Shown here: piece after piece, positions 9,131-18,332 of the stretch
How the letters are laid out: each line of letters opens with the position of its first letter
Position numbering within the stretch: the first letter of the stretch is position 1
Assembly: GCA_963782595.1 (NCBI GenBank)
Contig: CAWAKJ010000002.1
Coordinates: 868,001-932,000, forward strand
Source: JAMQPK01 sp963782595
Lineage (GTDB): Bacteria > Acidobacteriota > Vicinamibacteria > Vicinamibacterales > JAMQPK01
Reading direction: 5' to 3'
Length of the DNA stretch: 64,000 nt
Program-made: the position numbers and the translations under genes
Notes under the pieces: model-generated
Told to the model about the DNA's origin: nothing
What the model saw: only the letters and a program-made list of their open reading frames with translations
The model's database searches: none

Positions 9131-10762
9131 TCAACCTTTCACACCGACAAGCTCCTTTGTCCACTTCGTGAATTGTGAAACCCACCCGGGTTCCTCGGGA
9201 GCCGTGGCGAACCGGCGCAACCATCGCCGTGCGCTCGCCTCGGTCCGGCCGCACAACAGCCGCTTGCGAATGAACGTGTTGTTGTTGATAGCCCTCACGG
9301 TAAGTCCTTCGTACACCGGCGCGCGGTACCGGACGCTGGCCAACGTCTGGCCCTCGCGGACCCAAAGCTTCAACCGCCTCGGGTCGATACACATCGGAAA
9401 GATGGTCGTGTCCTGCCAGATGAACGCCACGCCGAAGGCCAGCGTGTTGAAGAAGTCATCCAGGTAGCTATCCGCCGGCCCATCGTAGTTGGTGACGAAC
9501 AGCACATACCGGTCATTCACGAGGCTCCATTGAGCAAAGTGAATCGAAGGGATCGTGACGAGCCTGCCCCTGACATACTCCGTGCGGTAAAAGAGATTGA
9601 GGAGTTCCATCGCGAGCCATGTGCGCCACGAGCGAAGCCACCGGAATCGGGGCTTCAGCTCCGACAGGCCGGCCACATGGTTGTAGTGGCTGTTCTTCTG
9701 GTAGAGATCCTCAGCTTCGAGCAGTTTCGGCAGGTTGGCTTTCACCGCCGGAGGGACTGGCCTTGGATCGGACACCATCACCCGCCACACCATGTAGAGA
9801 AGCGACAGAAACATCAATCCGGGCACCACGAGAAATCCCGCGGCTATGATCCACACCCAACGTGCTTGTATGAAATCGACCACCGCCTGGAATCGAAACA
9901 GAATCGCCAGGGGCAAGCCGAAGAAGAACAGCGCGAGAACGGCGCTGCGTGCGAGCGTAGCTTCCCCGGAACCGGCACGCACCAGGAAGAACACCACTAT
10001 GGTTTCAAGGAGAATCAGGACGCGGGGCGAAACTAATGGATTCAGGAAAATAACCAGTGCGATCGCGACCAGCAACGCAATTCCCACTAAAGACCCCGCC
10101 CTCAAAATCCATTTCGGCCCCGACCACGTGTCGCGCGCCCACTCGATTTGATTCAAGGGCGTGGGTGGACTTGGTGAAGGGCCATCCCACGCAGGGTTCC
10201 ACGGTCGACGCCGTTGCCAGAACCGTAGAAGCGGACCGTTCGTGCGTCGTCGAATTTCGCGGACGATCGCCGCGGGCGAACGGTCGTGGAGCATTCTTTT
10301 GAGTTCCTTGTCGGTATCCAGTGCGTACGCGATCGATCGCCGCAGCTCGACGTCGCCCTTGATCTCCTGGACTGTCCGATTCGGGTGACCGATGTGATAG
10401 AGGTTCGTCCCCGACTTCAAGTCTAGAAAAAATCGCTCGACGGCGGCGTTGTCGGCCGTAGGTGGTGGGTACTTTTGAGTGTCGCGGTAGAGGATGTTCA
10501 GTGCATCGCGGCCCACGTTGACGAGTTGCCTCACATACTCTTTCTCCGGCGCGTCGATATTGCTTTCGAACACGAGCAGTGGTGGCGACGCCTTGTCGAA
10601 GACGGTGAGGCTCGCAAAGTGGACCATCGGGAGACGCGCGAATGGCAGGAAGCCGTTACCGCCAGGGTTGGTGTCGATCGTCGAAAGAGCGGCCCCAAAG
10701 GCAGGATCTTTCAGGCGACTGGGATGAACGTCGGTGACCCACCTGATTACCTGTTCGTCCAT
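9131..10762 (-). CDS. Membrane protein with two related soluble modules, operon partner of DyP-patatin
   Basis: The 543-residue protein has four membrane helices at about 222-241, 247-262, 272-290 and 303-325. The regions on either side look like copies of one module: LPMVHFASLTVFD...LLVFESNIDAP near 44-71 and IPSIHFAQWSLVND...VLFVTNYDGP near 404-429, each with a similar following helix and YP or FP end. The module resembles domains I recall near DyP and catalase-like genes, but I cannot name the family. It lies 3 bases after the kinase stop and 8 bases before the DyP-patatin start, so co-translation is likely. Function unknown. Confidence 0.75.
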   Translation of the reverse strand: MDEQVIRWVTDVHPSRLKDPAFGAALSTIDTNPGGNGFLPFARLPMVHFASLTVFDKASPPLLVFESNIDAPEKEYVRQLVNVGRDALNILYRDTQKYPPPTADNAAVERFFLDLKSGTNLYHIGHPNRTVQEIKGDVELRRSIAYALDTDKELKRMLHDRSPAAIVREIRRRTNGPLLRFWQRRRPWNPAWDGPSPSPPTPLNQIEWARDTWSGPKWILRAGSLVGIALLVAIALVIFLNPLVSPRVLILLETIVVFFLVRAGSGEATLARSAVLALFFFGLPLAILFRFQAVVDFIQARWVWIIAAGFLVVPGLMFLSLLYMVWRVMVSDPRPVPPAVKANLPKLLEAEDLYQKNSHYNHVAGLSELKPRFRWLRSWRTWLAMELLNLFYRTEYVRGRLVTIPSIHFAQWSLVNDRYVLFVTNYDGPADSYLDDFFNTLAFGVAFIWQDTTIFPMCIDPRRLKLWVREGQTLASVRYRAPVYEGLTVRAINNNTFIRKRLLCGRTEASARRWLRRFATAPEEPGWVSQFTKWTKELVGVKG

Positions 10763-10765
10763 GGT

Positions 10766-13078
10766 CTACCTCGGAGAAACGATGGACCGCTGAAAATCTG
10801 ACCCGGAAGCTTCCTGCATCCGAGCAAGATGGGCCTTGTGCCTCGGGTCGTCATGCATGCTGCCAATCGCAGGGGAAAGAAAATAGAAAGGCGGGGCGCC
10901 TTCGTCGCACGCCTTCTCCTGCCACTCGAAGGCTCGATCCAGATCGCCCCGGCTCGCATGTATATAAACGTAACAATGGGGCGGAACGAACACACCCGCG
11001 GCCGATTTCGCATCGAGCTCGGCGAGCACCTGTTCGGCTTCCGCCATGCGGCCCGTCTCGGCGTAAATCTGGCCCAGCAAGCCAAGGTAGAACGGGGCTC
11101 GTTTCGACAAGTCCGTTGCCCGGGTAATGAGCGGCATCGCGGCGTCGTACTGGCCCTTTCGGGCGTGCGCCATCGCCATCACGTACAGGCCGACAAGAAA
11201 ATTCGGGTCGATCTCCACGCACTTCTGGCATTCAGCGATCGCCTGGTCGTACTCGCGGAGGAGGAAATACATCCATCCCGCGCCGCTGTTTATCAACGTC
11301 GCGAGCGGGTCGGTGTTTTGCGCGCGCTTGATGGCAATAATCGCCTCGGTCCGGCGTTCCCGGAGCGCCAGCAGCCAGGCGTAGTACATATGAGCCGGCG
11401 CCTGCGTCTTGTCCAGGTCAAGGGCGCGCATGAACTCGGCTTCGGCCAGGCGCCAGTCCCAGTTGGCACTGAGCGCAATAAGTCCCTGCGATGTATGGGC
11501 TTCTGGCAGCGTATCGTCGATGCCGAGCGCCTTGTCGACGTTGGTCTTGGCGACAGCGAAGGCGGCGCGAGGCGGCATGATGGAATAGAGCCCCAGGAAC
11601 GCGAAGACATCTGCCAGCCCCGAATACGCCAGTGCGTTGCGATTGTCCTTTTCCAGGGCGTGCTCGAATTCCTGCTTCGCTGTCATGAGGCCGCCCTCAT
11701 ACCGCTTGGTCCAATAGAACCGACCCCTCAAGTAATGGAGGTACGACTCGCGATTGTCGGTAAAGCGGCGGATGGGCTGAAGCTTGTCGACCCATTCGAC
11801 CTTCAGCTTGTCGACTATCGACCGCGCCATCTCGTCCTGCAAGGCGAAGACGTCCGCCATCTCCCGGTCGTACCGCTCAGACCAGATTTGATAGCCGTCG
11901 GCGACATTGGTCAGCCGGCAGGCCACGCGAAGCTGGTTTCCGGCACGCCTGACGCTGCCGTCCAACACCGTGTCGACCCTCAGGCGCGACCCGATTTCGC
12001 GGAGCTCCGTATCGCGCCCCTTGAACGTGAAAGTTGAGGCTCGGGCTGCCACGCGCAGGTCTTCGATCTGAGTCAATGCCGTGATCAGTTCCTCAGCCAA
12101 TCCATCGGCAAAATATTCGTTATCCGGTTGCGCGCCGAGGTTGCGGAAGGGCAGGACCGCGATCGAGAGTCGACCCCGCGATCGTTCGGGTGTGCTGACG
12201 ACCATCGGGGCTTTGCCTGCCGCCAGGTCCTGACGCAGGATGAGCAGCGCCGTCGATAGCGCCTCGGCGGACTCATAGCGGTCGCCCGGTGTCTTCGCCA
12301 GGAGCCTGCTGATGATCTGCATCAGTCCCCTGGGCCACGGTCGCACGCCCGGATCGAAGGGCGGCGCTTCGCGATGCAGGATCCCGTCGATGACCTCGAT
12401 AATCGATGCGCCGCTGAAGGCGTGACGGCCGGTCAACATCTCGTAGAGTGTCGCGCCGAGCGAAAACAGATCGCTCCGGTGATCGATGTCCTGGCCGCAG
12501 AGCCGCTCGGGCGACATGTAGTTCGGCGTGCCGAGAATCCGGCCGAATGCCGTGAAGCCGTTGCTGGAACCCGCATCGAATTCCATGAACGACGTCCGCT
12601 TGGCGAGTCCGAAGTCGAGGAGCTTCGCCTGCTTGCGGTCGGTGATGAAGATGTTGGCGGGTTTGACGTCACGGTGGATGATGCCGTTGCCGTGCGCCGC
12701 ACCCAGTGCGTCGGCGATTTGAATGGCCAGCTCGATCAGTTCGGTGTCCCCGAACGTCGACTCCGCGAGCCGCTGCTTGACGGTTTGACCGCTCAGCATC
12801 TCCATCGCAATGAAGGGCTGACCGTCGCATTCATCGATTTCGTAAATCGTGCAGATATTCGGATGGTTCAGCGAGGAAGCCGTTTGTGCCTCCCGGCTGA
12901 ACTGGCGGAGCGCGACGGGATCGTCCGACAACGTGTTGGAGAGAAACTTCAGGGCGACGAAGCGGTGCAGCCGGCTGTCCTCGGCCTTGTAGACGACGCC
13001 CATGCCTCCGGCACCCAGCATCTCGACAATGCGATACCGGGAAACCGTACGACCGATCAACTGGCTGGGCATTGCCAT
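10766..13078 (-). CDS. Ser/Thr protein kinase with TolB-like and TPR regions
   Basis: The 770-residue protein opens with a complete eukaryotic-type kinase domain: GAGGMGVVYKAED loop (22-34), VALKF lysine (Lys44), HRDVKPANI (Asp137) and DFG (155-157). A TolB/FlgO-like segment (SIAVLPFRNLG...FADGLAEELI) follows at about 305-420, then TPR-type helices to the C-terminus. No membrane helix was seen, so it is probably cytosolic. It is the first gene of the operon and ends 3 bases before the two-module membrane protein. Two in-frame ATGs, 13078 and 13072, can start it. Kinase activity is well supported; its targets are unknown. Confidence 0.9.
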   Translation of the reverse strand: MAMPSQLIGRTVSRYRIVEMLGAGGMGVVYKAEDSRLHRFVALKFLSNTLSDDPVALRQFSREAQTASSLNHPNICTIYEIDECDGQPFIAMEMLSGQTVKQRLAESTFGDTELIELAIQIADALGAAHGNGIIHRDVKPANIFITDRKQAKLLDFGLAKRTSFMEFDAGSSNGFTAFGRILGTPNYMSPERLCGQDIDHRSDLFSLGATLYEMLTGRHAFSGASIIEVIDGILHREAPPFDPGVRPWPRGLMQIISRLLAKTPGDRYESAEALSTALLILRQDLAAGKAPMVVSTPERSRGRLSIAVLPFRNLGAQPDNEYFADGLAEELITALTQIEDLRVAARASTFTFKGRDTELREIGSRLRVDTVLDGSVRRAGNQLRVACRLTNVADGYQIWSERYDREMADVFALQDEMARSIVDKLKVEWVDKLQPIRRFTDNRESYLHYLRGRFYWTKRYEGGLMTAKQEFEHALEKDNRNALAYSGLADVFAFLGLYSIMPPRAAFAVAKTNVDKALGIDDTLPEAHTSQGLIALSANWDWRLAEAEFMRALDLDKTQAPAHMYYAWLLALRERRTEAIIAIKRAQNTDPLATLINSGAGWMYFLLREYDQAIAECQKCVEIDPNFLVGLYVMAMAHARKGQYDAAMPLITRATDLSKRAPFYLGLLGQIYAETGRMAEAEQVLAELDAKSAAGVFVPPHCYVYIHASRGDLDRAFEWQEKACDEGAPPFYFLSPAIGSMHDDPRHKAHLARMQEASGSDFQRSIVSPR

Positions 13079-13092
13079 AGAGGCACCGCCGT

Positions 13093-13113
13093 CTGTAGGC
13101 GACCATCCTACAG
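13093..13113 (-). promoter_or_regulatory. Short inverted repeat upstream of the kinase operon
   Basis: CTGTAGG and CCTACAG form a perfect 7-bp inverted repeat around a 7-base spacer, ending 15 bases before the kinase ATG. It could be a repressor or activator operator, or a small RNA hairpin in the leader. No matching promoter boxes could be assigned with confidence in the 78-bp gap. Confidence 0.3.
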
Positions 13114-13156
13114 CTAATCAATAGGGCAGGATGTCGGGAAATTAGGCCATTTGAGG

Positions 13157-16100
13157 TTAAAAGTTGAGCTTCAGCGCCAGCTGAATCTGGCGCGGCGAGC
13201 CGGCTTGCGTAAATTGCCCGAACGCTGGTGCCGGACTGGCCGGATAGGCGCCGGTGCCAAAGATGTTGTTGATCTCCGTAAAGTTGGTCCGGTTCAACAG
13301 GTTAAACACCTCGAAGATGCCATCCAGGCTGATGGGGCCGCCTACGCGGAACCGGCGGCTCACCCGAACATCGACAGTGGCGTGCCCGGGGAGGGTGGCA
13401 CTGTTACGGCCGACGCTGGAACCCGCCTCAGCCGGCGTGCGGCGCGCACGGTCTGGCGGGAACGCTCCGCCGTTGCCATCGCCATTGAGGTCGGCGCCTG
13501 CCAGGATGTTGTAGGGACGGCCTGATCCGGCCGTCACGACCCATGAGAGCTGAACATCGGCGGGTGCGACCAGGAGTCCACTGAAGACGAGGCGATGCCG
13601 CTGGTCCTGGGAAGAGGGTCCCCGCTCCGCGTCCGGATCGAATCCCACCGGCAACCCGGCCGGGTCCTGCCGGTTGCGTCCGAGCCCGTTGTTCTCGGGA
13701 ATGAACGCGCTCTGGAAATCGGTTGAATTGTCGTCGGCTTTCGAAAGCGTGTAGCTTGCGAGGAACTGATAGCGGTTGCGGAATCGCTTGGTGGCGGCAA
13801 CTGTCAGACCTCGATACCACGTCTGGCCAAACGATGTGTACTGAAGAATCGACGCCGATGTGCCGGCGCGTCCGTCGGTGTCTTCAGGCCGGCGGCCCGC
13901 ACCGAGTGACGGGGCGATCGGGTTGTAGTCAATCGTGCCGAGTTGCGCGAAGCCTCGCGCGTAGACAAGGTTTGCCGATAGCCCGAAGTTGCCGGGAAGC
14001 TCACGGTCGATTCCTATCGATGCGTGGTGTGCGTATGGAGTTTCCAGTGCCGGATCGACAGTGATCTTTACGCTCGGAAAGACTCCGACTGCGGCCTCCG
14101 GCAGACGACGCCCCGGCGCATTCCAGGCAGCGATGGGGAGCGGGTTCGGCAGTTGCGCGACGAACGTCCGCACCTGAGTATCGCCCTCAATAACTTTGGC
14201 GACACCGCTGATGGCTGTGATGTGGTTGTCGTGAAAGAGCCCGTACGCGCCGTGAATCGACGTTCTCTTGTCGCCGAGCGGATCCCACGCAAACGCGACA
14301 CGAGGGGCGACGTTGTTCCCATCGCTTGGGAACGCATACGTGTCGATACCCGGCACGGTGTAGGTGTCGTCAGGCCAGTACTGCTTCTGATAGCGAACGC
14401 CCAGCTTCAAGGTGAAAGACGGCGCGACGCGCCACTCGTCCTGCGCGAACAGCGACAGATCGCTCACACGATACGAGCTGACCGGGTTGCCATAGCCCTG
14501 CACGTACGCCGCAGGGAGACCCAGTGCGACCGCCTGTATGGCGTTGATCGTGGCGTTCGGCTGTCCCACAAGGGCTCCGGGCAACGCCGCGGCAAAAATA
14601 TAGCGTCCACCAAAATGAAGCGGCAGGGCCTCGTTCACGTTGTTGATGGTGCTGAGATCGAAGCCTGCCTTCATTAGATGGCTGCCGGCGTACCGGCTGA
14701 AGGTGTCGATGAGCTGCACACGCCTGCTGCGCCGCGGCGCCGGCGTGAACCGCTGACGGCCGACGCTCGCAAACCCTGTCACTTCGAGCGTTGGACCGCC
14801 TTGATTGTCCGCGATACACGGCCCTCCACACCTTGGATCGAGCGACCGGACATCCTGATCGCGCTTCGCATACTGAAAGCGCAGCTCGTTGACCAGCCGC
14901 GTCCCATTCACGGCCATGTACGAAACGGCGGCCATGTGATCGGTGCTTTCGAGAGCCGCCCCGCGGCTCCTGGCGACCTGCCCTCCCCAGGGCTCGATGT
15001 TCTCGTTCGTCGCGTCCGCATAGTTGTACCTGACAGACGCGTCGTGCCCCTGGGTGATCTGTTGATCAATCTTGGTCAGGAATTGGTCACCCTCGATCCT
15101 GTACGGGACGTTCCCGGTCTCGACGGGAAATCCTGCACGCTCGAGGATCTGTTTCGGCGTCCCGAGTACAGCAGAGCCGAAGCTGACCGGCGTCCGATCG
15201 TCGATCGTGACCATGTTGTTCGCGTCGACATCGAGCCGCTCGAACGACACAAAGTAGAAGCTCCGGTTTCGCCGAATCGGTCCGCCGAGCGTGCCGCCGA
15301 ACTGCATCTGGCCGTAGGGGGACGCCGTCTTTTGCGCAAGCGCGTTTCCGGCCGGGTCGAACTTCTCGAAGTAGTCCCTCGCACTCAGCGATTCGTCGCG
15401 GAAGTATCCAAAGGCCCGTCCATTCACGGCATTGGTCCCGCTCCTGGTCACGATGTTGACGACGCCACCGGAGGCTTTGCCGAATTCAGCCGAATAGGAG
15501 TGGGTGAGGACCTGGAACTCGCGGATCGCCTCCTGGCTGAACATGGCGCGCACGCTGCCGACGGCCGCATCGTTGTTGTCGACGCCGTCGACGGTGATGT
15601 TGTTCGATCGGGCGCGCTGGCCGGCGAACGTGAGACCAGAGGTGACCGACGCTCCCTGCTGCGGCGTCCGGTCTGTTGTCACGCCCGACGTGATGGCTGA
15701 AAAGGAAATGAAGTTCCGCAGGTTGATGGGCAGGCTGTCGATCTGCTGCTGTGACACCACAGTCGCGACCGCCGTCTTCTGTGTGTCAATCAGCGGCGCC
15801 TCGTCTGTGATCGTCACTTGTGTGGCGAGTCCGGCGATATTGAGCGTGAACGTGACGTCGACAGCCGATCCGAGCATCACCTCTATCAGATCGCGCACTT
15901 GGGGTGCGAATCCCGGCAACTCGGCTCGAATGGCATACACGCCGGGCGGCAGCGCAAGCAGTGTGAAACGGCCGTCCGATCGGGTGACGGTGGTGCGTGT
16001 GATGCCCGTTTCTGGGTTGGTCGCCGTAATCGCAACGCTCGGGATCACCGCGTTCGTTTGGTCGTACACGATCCCGCTCACATCGGCGCTTGTCGCGCGC

Positions 16101-16174
16101 GTTTGGGCGCCGGCGCCGTCAGCAGTCATGAGGAACGCAGCCAGAGCCAGCGCGGGGTCGACGCGCCTCATCAT
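13157..16174 (-). CDS. Oar-like TonB-dependent outer-membrane receptor
   Basis: The 1,005-residue protein has a signal peptide ending in GAGAQ, an N-terminal carboxypeptidase-regulatory-like domain (VSGIVYDQTNAVIPSVAITATN), a plug region (LRNFISFSAITSGV, VDGVDNNDAAVGS) and a long beta-barrel ending in LKLNF. This is the Oar-type layout common in Acidobacteriota, used to take up large or complex substrates with TonB energy; the ligand cannot be read. ATG 16174 is preferred because AAGGAG sits 7 bases upstream; the open frame begins further upstream. It is divergent from the PQQ dehydrogenase gene, which may act on a substrate it imports. Confidence 0.88.
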   Translation of the reverse strand: MMRRVDPALALAAFLMTADGAGAQTRATSADVSGIVYDQTNAVIPSVAITATNPETGITRTTVTRSDGRFTLLALPPGVYAIRAELPGFAPQVRDLIEVMLGSAVDVTFTLNIAGLATQVTITDEAPLIDTQKTAVATVVSQQQIDSLPINLRNFISFSAITSGVTTDRTPQQGASVTSGLTFAGQRARSNNITVDGVDNNDAAVGSVRAMFSQEAIREFQVLTHSYSAEFGKASGGVVNIVTRSGTNAVNGRAFGYFRDESLSARDYFEKFDPAGNALAQKTASPYGQMQFGGTLGGPIRRNRSFYFVSFERLDVDANNMVTIDDRTPVSFGSAVLGTPKQILERAGFPVETGNVPYRIEGDQFLTKIDQQITQGHDASVRYNYADATNENIEPWGGQVARSRGAALESTDHMAAVSYMAVNGTRLVNELRFQYAKRDQDVRSLDPRCGGPCIADNQGGPTLEVTGFASVGRQRFTPAPRRSRRVQLIDTFSRYAGSHLMKAGFDLSTINNVNEALPLHFGGRYIFAAALPGALVGQPNATINAIQAVALGLPAAYVQGYGNPVSSYRVSDLSLFAQDEWRVAPSFTLKLGVRYQKQYWPDDTYTVPGIDTYAFPSDGNNVAPRVAFAWDPLGDKRTSIHGAYGLFHDNHITAISGVAKVIEGDTQVRTFVAQLPNPLPIAAWNAPGRRLPEAAVGVFPSVKITVDPALETPYAHHASIGIDRELPGNFGLSANLVYARGFAQLGTIDYNPIAPSLGAGRRPEDTDGRAGTSASILQYTSFGQTWYRGLTVAATKRFRNRYQFLASYTLSKADDNSTDFQSAFIPENNGLGRNRQDPAGLPVGFDPDAERGPSSQDQRHRLVFSGLLVAPADVQLSWVVTAGSGRPYNILAGADLNGDGNGGAFPPDRARRTPAEAGSSVGRNSATLPGHATVDVRVSRRFRVGGPISLDGIFEVFNLLNRTNFTEINNIFGTGAYPASPAPAFGQFTQAGSPRQIQLALKLNF

Positions 16175-16244
16175 CGAGGGTCTCCTTCCAAATGTTCGGG
16201 CGGTGTCGAACAGGGTATCATGGCCGACCGTGGGGAGTGTATTC
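16175..16244. promoter_or_regulatory. 70-bp divergent promoter region between receptor and PQQ dehydrogenase
   Basis: The receptor gene (minus) and the PQQ dehydrogenase gene (plus) start head to head with only 70 bases between them, so both promoters must lie here or overlap the coding ends. Ribosome-binding sites for both genes are visible inside the gap. No clear -35/-10 pair was identified. Confidence 0.4.
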
Positions 16245-18260
16245 ATGACCGAGGTCCGACCAGTGTGTCATCTGGCGGTCGTGATCGTCCTCGCGCTGTC
16301 CGCTTTTGGTGTCTTCGCCGCGCAAACCGCGACGTCGAGCCTGCCGGCGGTTTTTACCGGGGCTGATGCGGCCCGGGGCAAGACTGTCTACACCGCGGAG
16401 TGCGCCGTCTGCCACGGCGGCAGGCTCCACGACGGCACTGCGGTCCCGCTGGTCGGACGCGCATTCCTTCAGAAGTGGAGCCATCCACTCGTCACGCTGG
16501 ATGATCTCTTTTACAGCACTCAGACCACGATGCCGAAGAATCGTGGCAACGCGCTCACGACGGCCGACTATATCGCTGTCATCGCGTATGTGATGGAGCA
16601 GAACGGCTATCCGTCCGGAGCGCAATCACAGCTCGCCACTCAGGAACAGCGCAGGAGCGTTCGGCTGGCGACGACCGGCCAGGCAGGCCCCCCTGATTTC
16701 CTGCCCGGTTCCGGCGGCTTGAAACCGGCCACGACGTCACCAGATCAAAGGGAGCTTACCGCTGCGGCGGCCAACGCGGGCGCGTGGCTGTACCACACTC
16801 AGAACTACAACGGCACACGCGCATCGCCGGCCGCGCAAATCACTCCGGTAAACGCCGGCCGGTTGCAGGTGGCCTGCGCGTTCCAGATGGGACAGGCCTC
16901 GAACTTTCAGTCCGGTCCGCTCGTGTATAACGGGGTGTTGTACGCCACGACCCTGCATGTCACCGCGGCGATCGATGCGACGACATGCCGGCTCCGTTGG
17001 CGTCACGTCTGGACTCCACGGGCAAATGACGTCTGGCGAGTCAACCGGGGTGTCGGGTTGAAGGATGGCCGTGTGTACCGAGGTACGTCCGACGGCTACC
17101 TGCTGGCGCTCGATGCGTCGGACGGCCGCATGCTTTGGGCACGCAAGGTTGCCGACGCGGCGGTCGGCGAAACGCTCACCATGCCGCCACTGCTCTTCGA
17201 AGATCTCGTCATTATCGGCCCCGCAGGTAGCGAGAATGGGATTCGAGGCTGGATCGGCTCGTTCCGCGCCGAGGATGGACAGCCGGTGTGGCGTTTCAAC
17301 ATCGTGCCGGGAAAAGGGGAGCCGGGGTTTGAAACGTGGAAGGCCGATGCGAACATCCCGCTCGGCGGCGGTGCTGTCTGGACACCTATGTCGCTCGACG
17401 CTGCGCGTGGTCATCTCTTTGTCGCCACCTCGAATCCATCGCCTGACTTTCCGTCAGCGCTGCGCGGCGACACGAACCTCTACACGAATACGTTGCTGGT
17501 GCTCGACGTTCGTACGGGGAAGGTTGTGTGGTACGACCAAATCGTGCCGAAAGACGACCATGATTGGGATCTGACGCAGGTAAGCCCTCTCATTCGCACG
17601 TCCGTCAATGGGCGGCTCCGCGACCTGGTCATCACGAGTGGCAAGGACGGGATGCTGCGGGCCGTCGATCGGGACACGCGCCAGCGAGTATACGAGACAC
17701 CGGTGACGACCCGATCCAACATCCGTGCGCCCGTGGCTCGAGAAGGCACGCACGTCTGCCCGGGTGTGTTCGGCGGCGTCGAATGGAATGGGCCCGCGTT
17801 CAATGCTCGCACGAACCTTCTGTACGTCCCGGCCGTCGACTGGTGCGGAACGTTCACGCTTGCCGACCAGGTTCGGTTTGTGCCGGGAACGCCCTATATG
17901 GGCGGATCGTACACGGCGGACGCAGCGAATCAGGGGTGGGTGACGGCACTCGATGCTTCCAGCGGCGAAGTGAAGTGGCGCTACCAGTCACCGCGGCCGA
18001 TGGTTGCCGCTGTCACGACATCGGACGGTGGTGTGGTGATGACCGGAGAGTTGACCGGCGATTTTCTGGTGCTCGACGCGGCGAATGGACGCGAGTTGTA
18101 TCGGTTCAACACCGGAGGTCCGATTGGAGCGGGCGTCGTGACCTATGAGATCGCGGGACGGCAGTACGTCGCCGTCGCCTCCGGGTCCCCGTCTTCGTTC
18201 TGGATTGAGACGAGTCCAGGGACCCCCACTGTGTTTATCTTCGCGCTGCCGCGACCTTGA
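16245..18260 (+). CDS. Secreted cytochrome c / PQQ-type dehydrogenase (alcohol dehydrogenase-like)
   Basis: The 671-residue protein has a signal peptide, then an N-terminal cytochrome c domain with haem motif CAVCHGG (about residues 46-52), then an eight-bladed propeller with repeated tryptophan-docking-like sequences (LLALDASDGRMLWARKV, VTALDASSGEVKWRYQ). This is the layout of periplasmic quinohaemoprotein dehydrogenases, although the haem domain is N-terminal here. Such enzymes oxidise alcohols or sugars and pass electrons to the respiratory chain. GGGGAG 8 bases before ATG 16245 supports the start. The substrate is not predictable, and PQQ-binding residues were not individually verified. 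Confidence 0.82.
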   Translation: MTEVRPVCHLAVVIVLALSAFGVFAAQTATSSLPAVFTGADAARGKTVYTAECAVCHGGRLHDGTAVPLVGRAFLQKWSHPLVTLDDLFYSTQTTMPKNRGNALTTADYIAVIAYVMEQNGYPSGAQSQLATQEQRRSVRLATTGQAGPPDFLPGSGGLKPATTSPDQRELTAAAANAGAWLYHTQNYNGTRASPAAQITPVNAGRLQVACAFQMGQASNFQSGPLVYNGVLYATTLHVTAAIDATTCRLRWRHVWTPRANDVWRVNRGVGLKDGRVYRGTSDGYLLALDASDGRMLWARKVADAAVGETLTMPPLLFEDLVIIGPAGSENGIRGWIGSFRAEDGQPVWRFNIVPGKGEPGFETWKADANIPLGGGAVWTPMSLDAARGHLFVATSNPSPDFPSALRGDTNLYTNTLLVLDVRTGKVVWYDQIVPKDDHDWDLTQVSPLIRTSVNGRLRDLVITSGKDGMLRAVDRDTRQRVYETPVTTRSNIRAPVAREGTHVCPGVFGGVEWNGPAFNARTNLLYVPAVDWCGTFTLADQVRFVPGTPYMGGSYTADAANQGWVTALDASSGEVKWRYQSPRPMVAAVTTSDGGVVMTGELTGDFLVLDAANGRELYRFNTGGPIGAGVVTYEIAGRQYVAVASGSPSSFWIETSPGTPTVFIFALPRP

Positions 18261-18332
18261 CCCCAACGAACCCAACGAACCCGCCTTCGCGCCGCTGCAC
18301 CCATCGCTTCGGCGCGGCAGGCCCGACGAACT

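Noticed and set aside
9123..9392. Upstream extension of the DyP-patatin gene
   Set aside because: The extra 90 residues have no DyP similarity and overlap the end of the preceding gene; ATG 9122 has AAGGAG.
15504..16244. Upstream extension of the PQQ dehydrogenase gene
   Set aside because: It would run through the divergent receptor gene; ATG 16245 with GGGGAG and a signal peptide is a better start.
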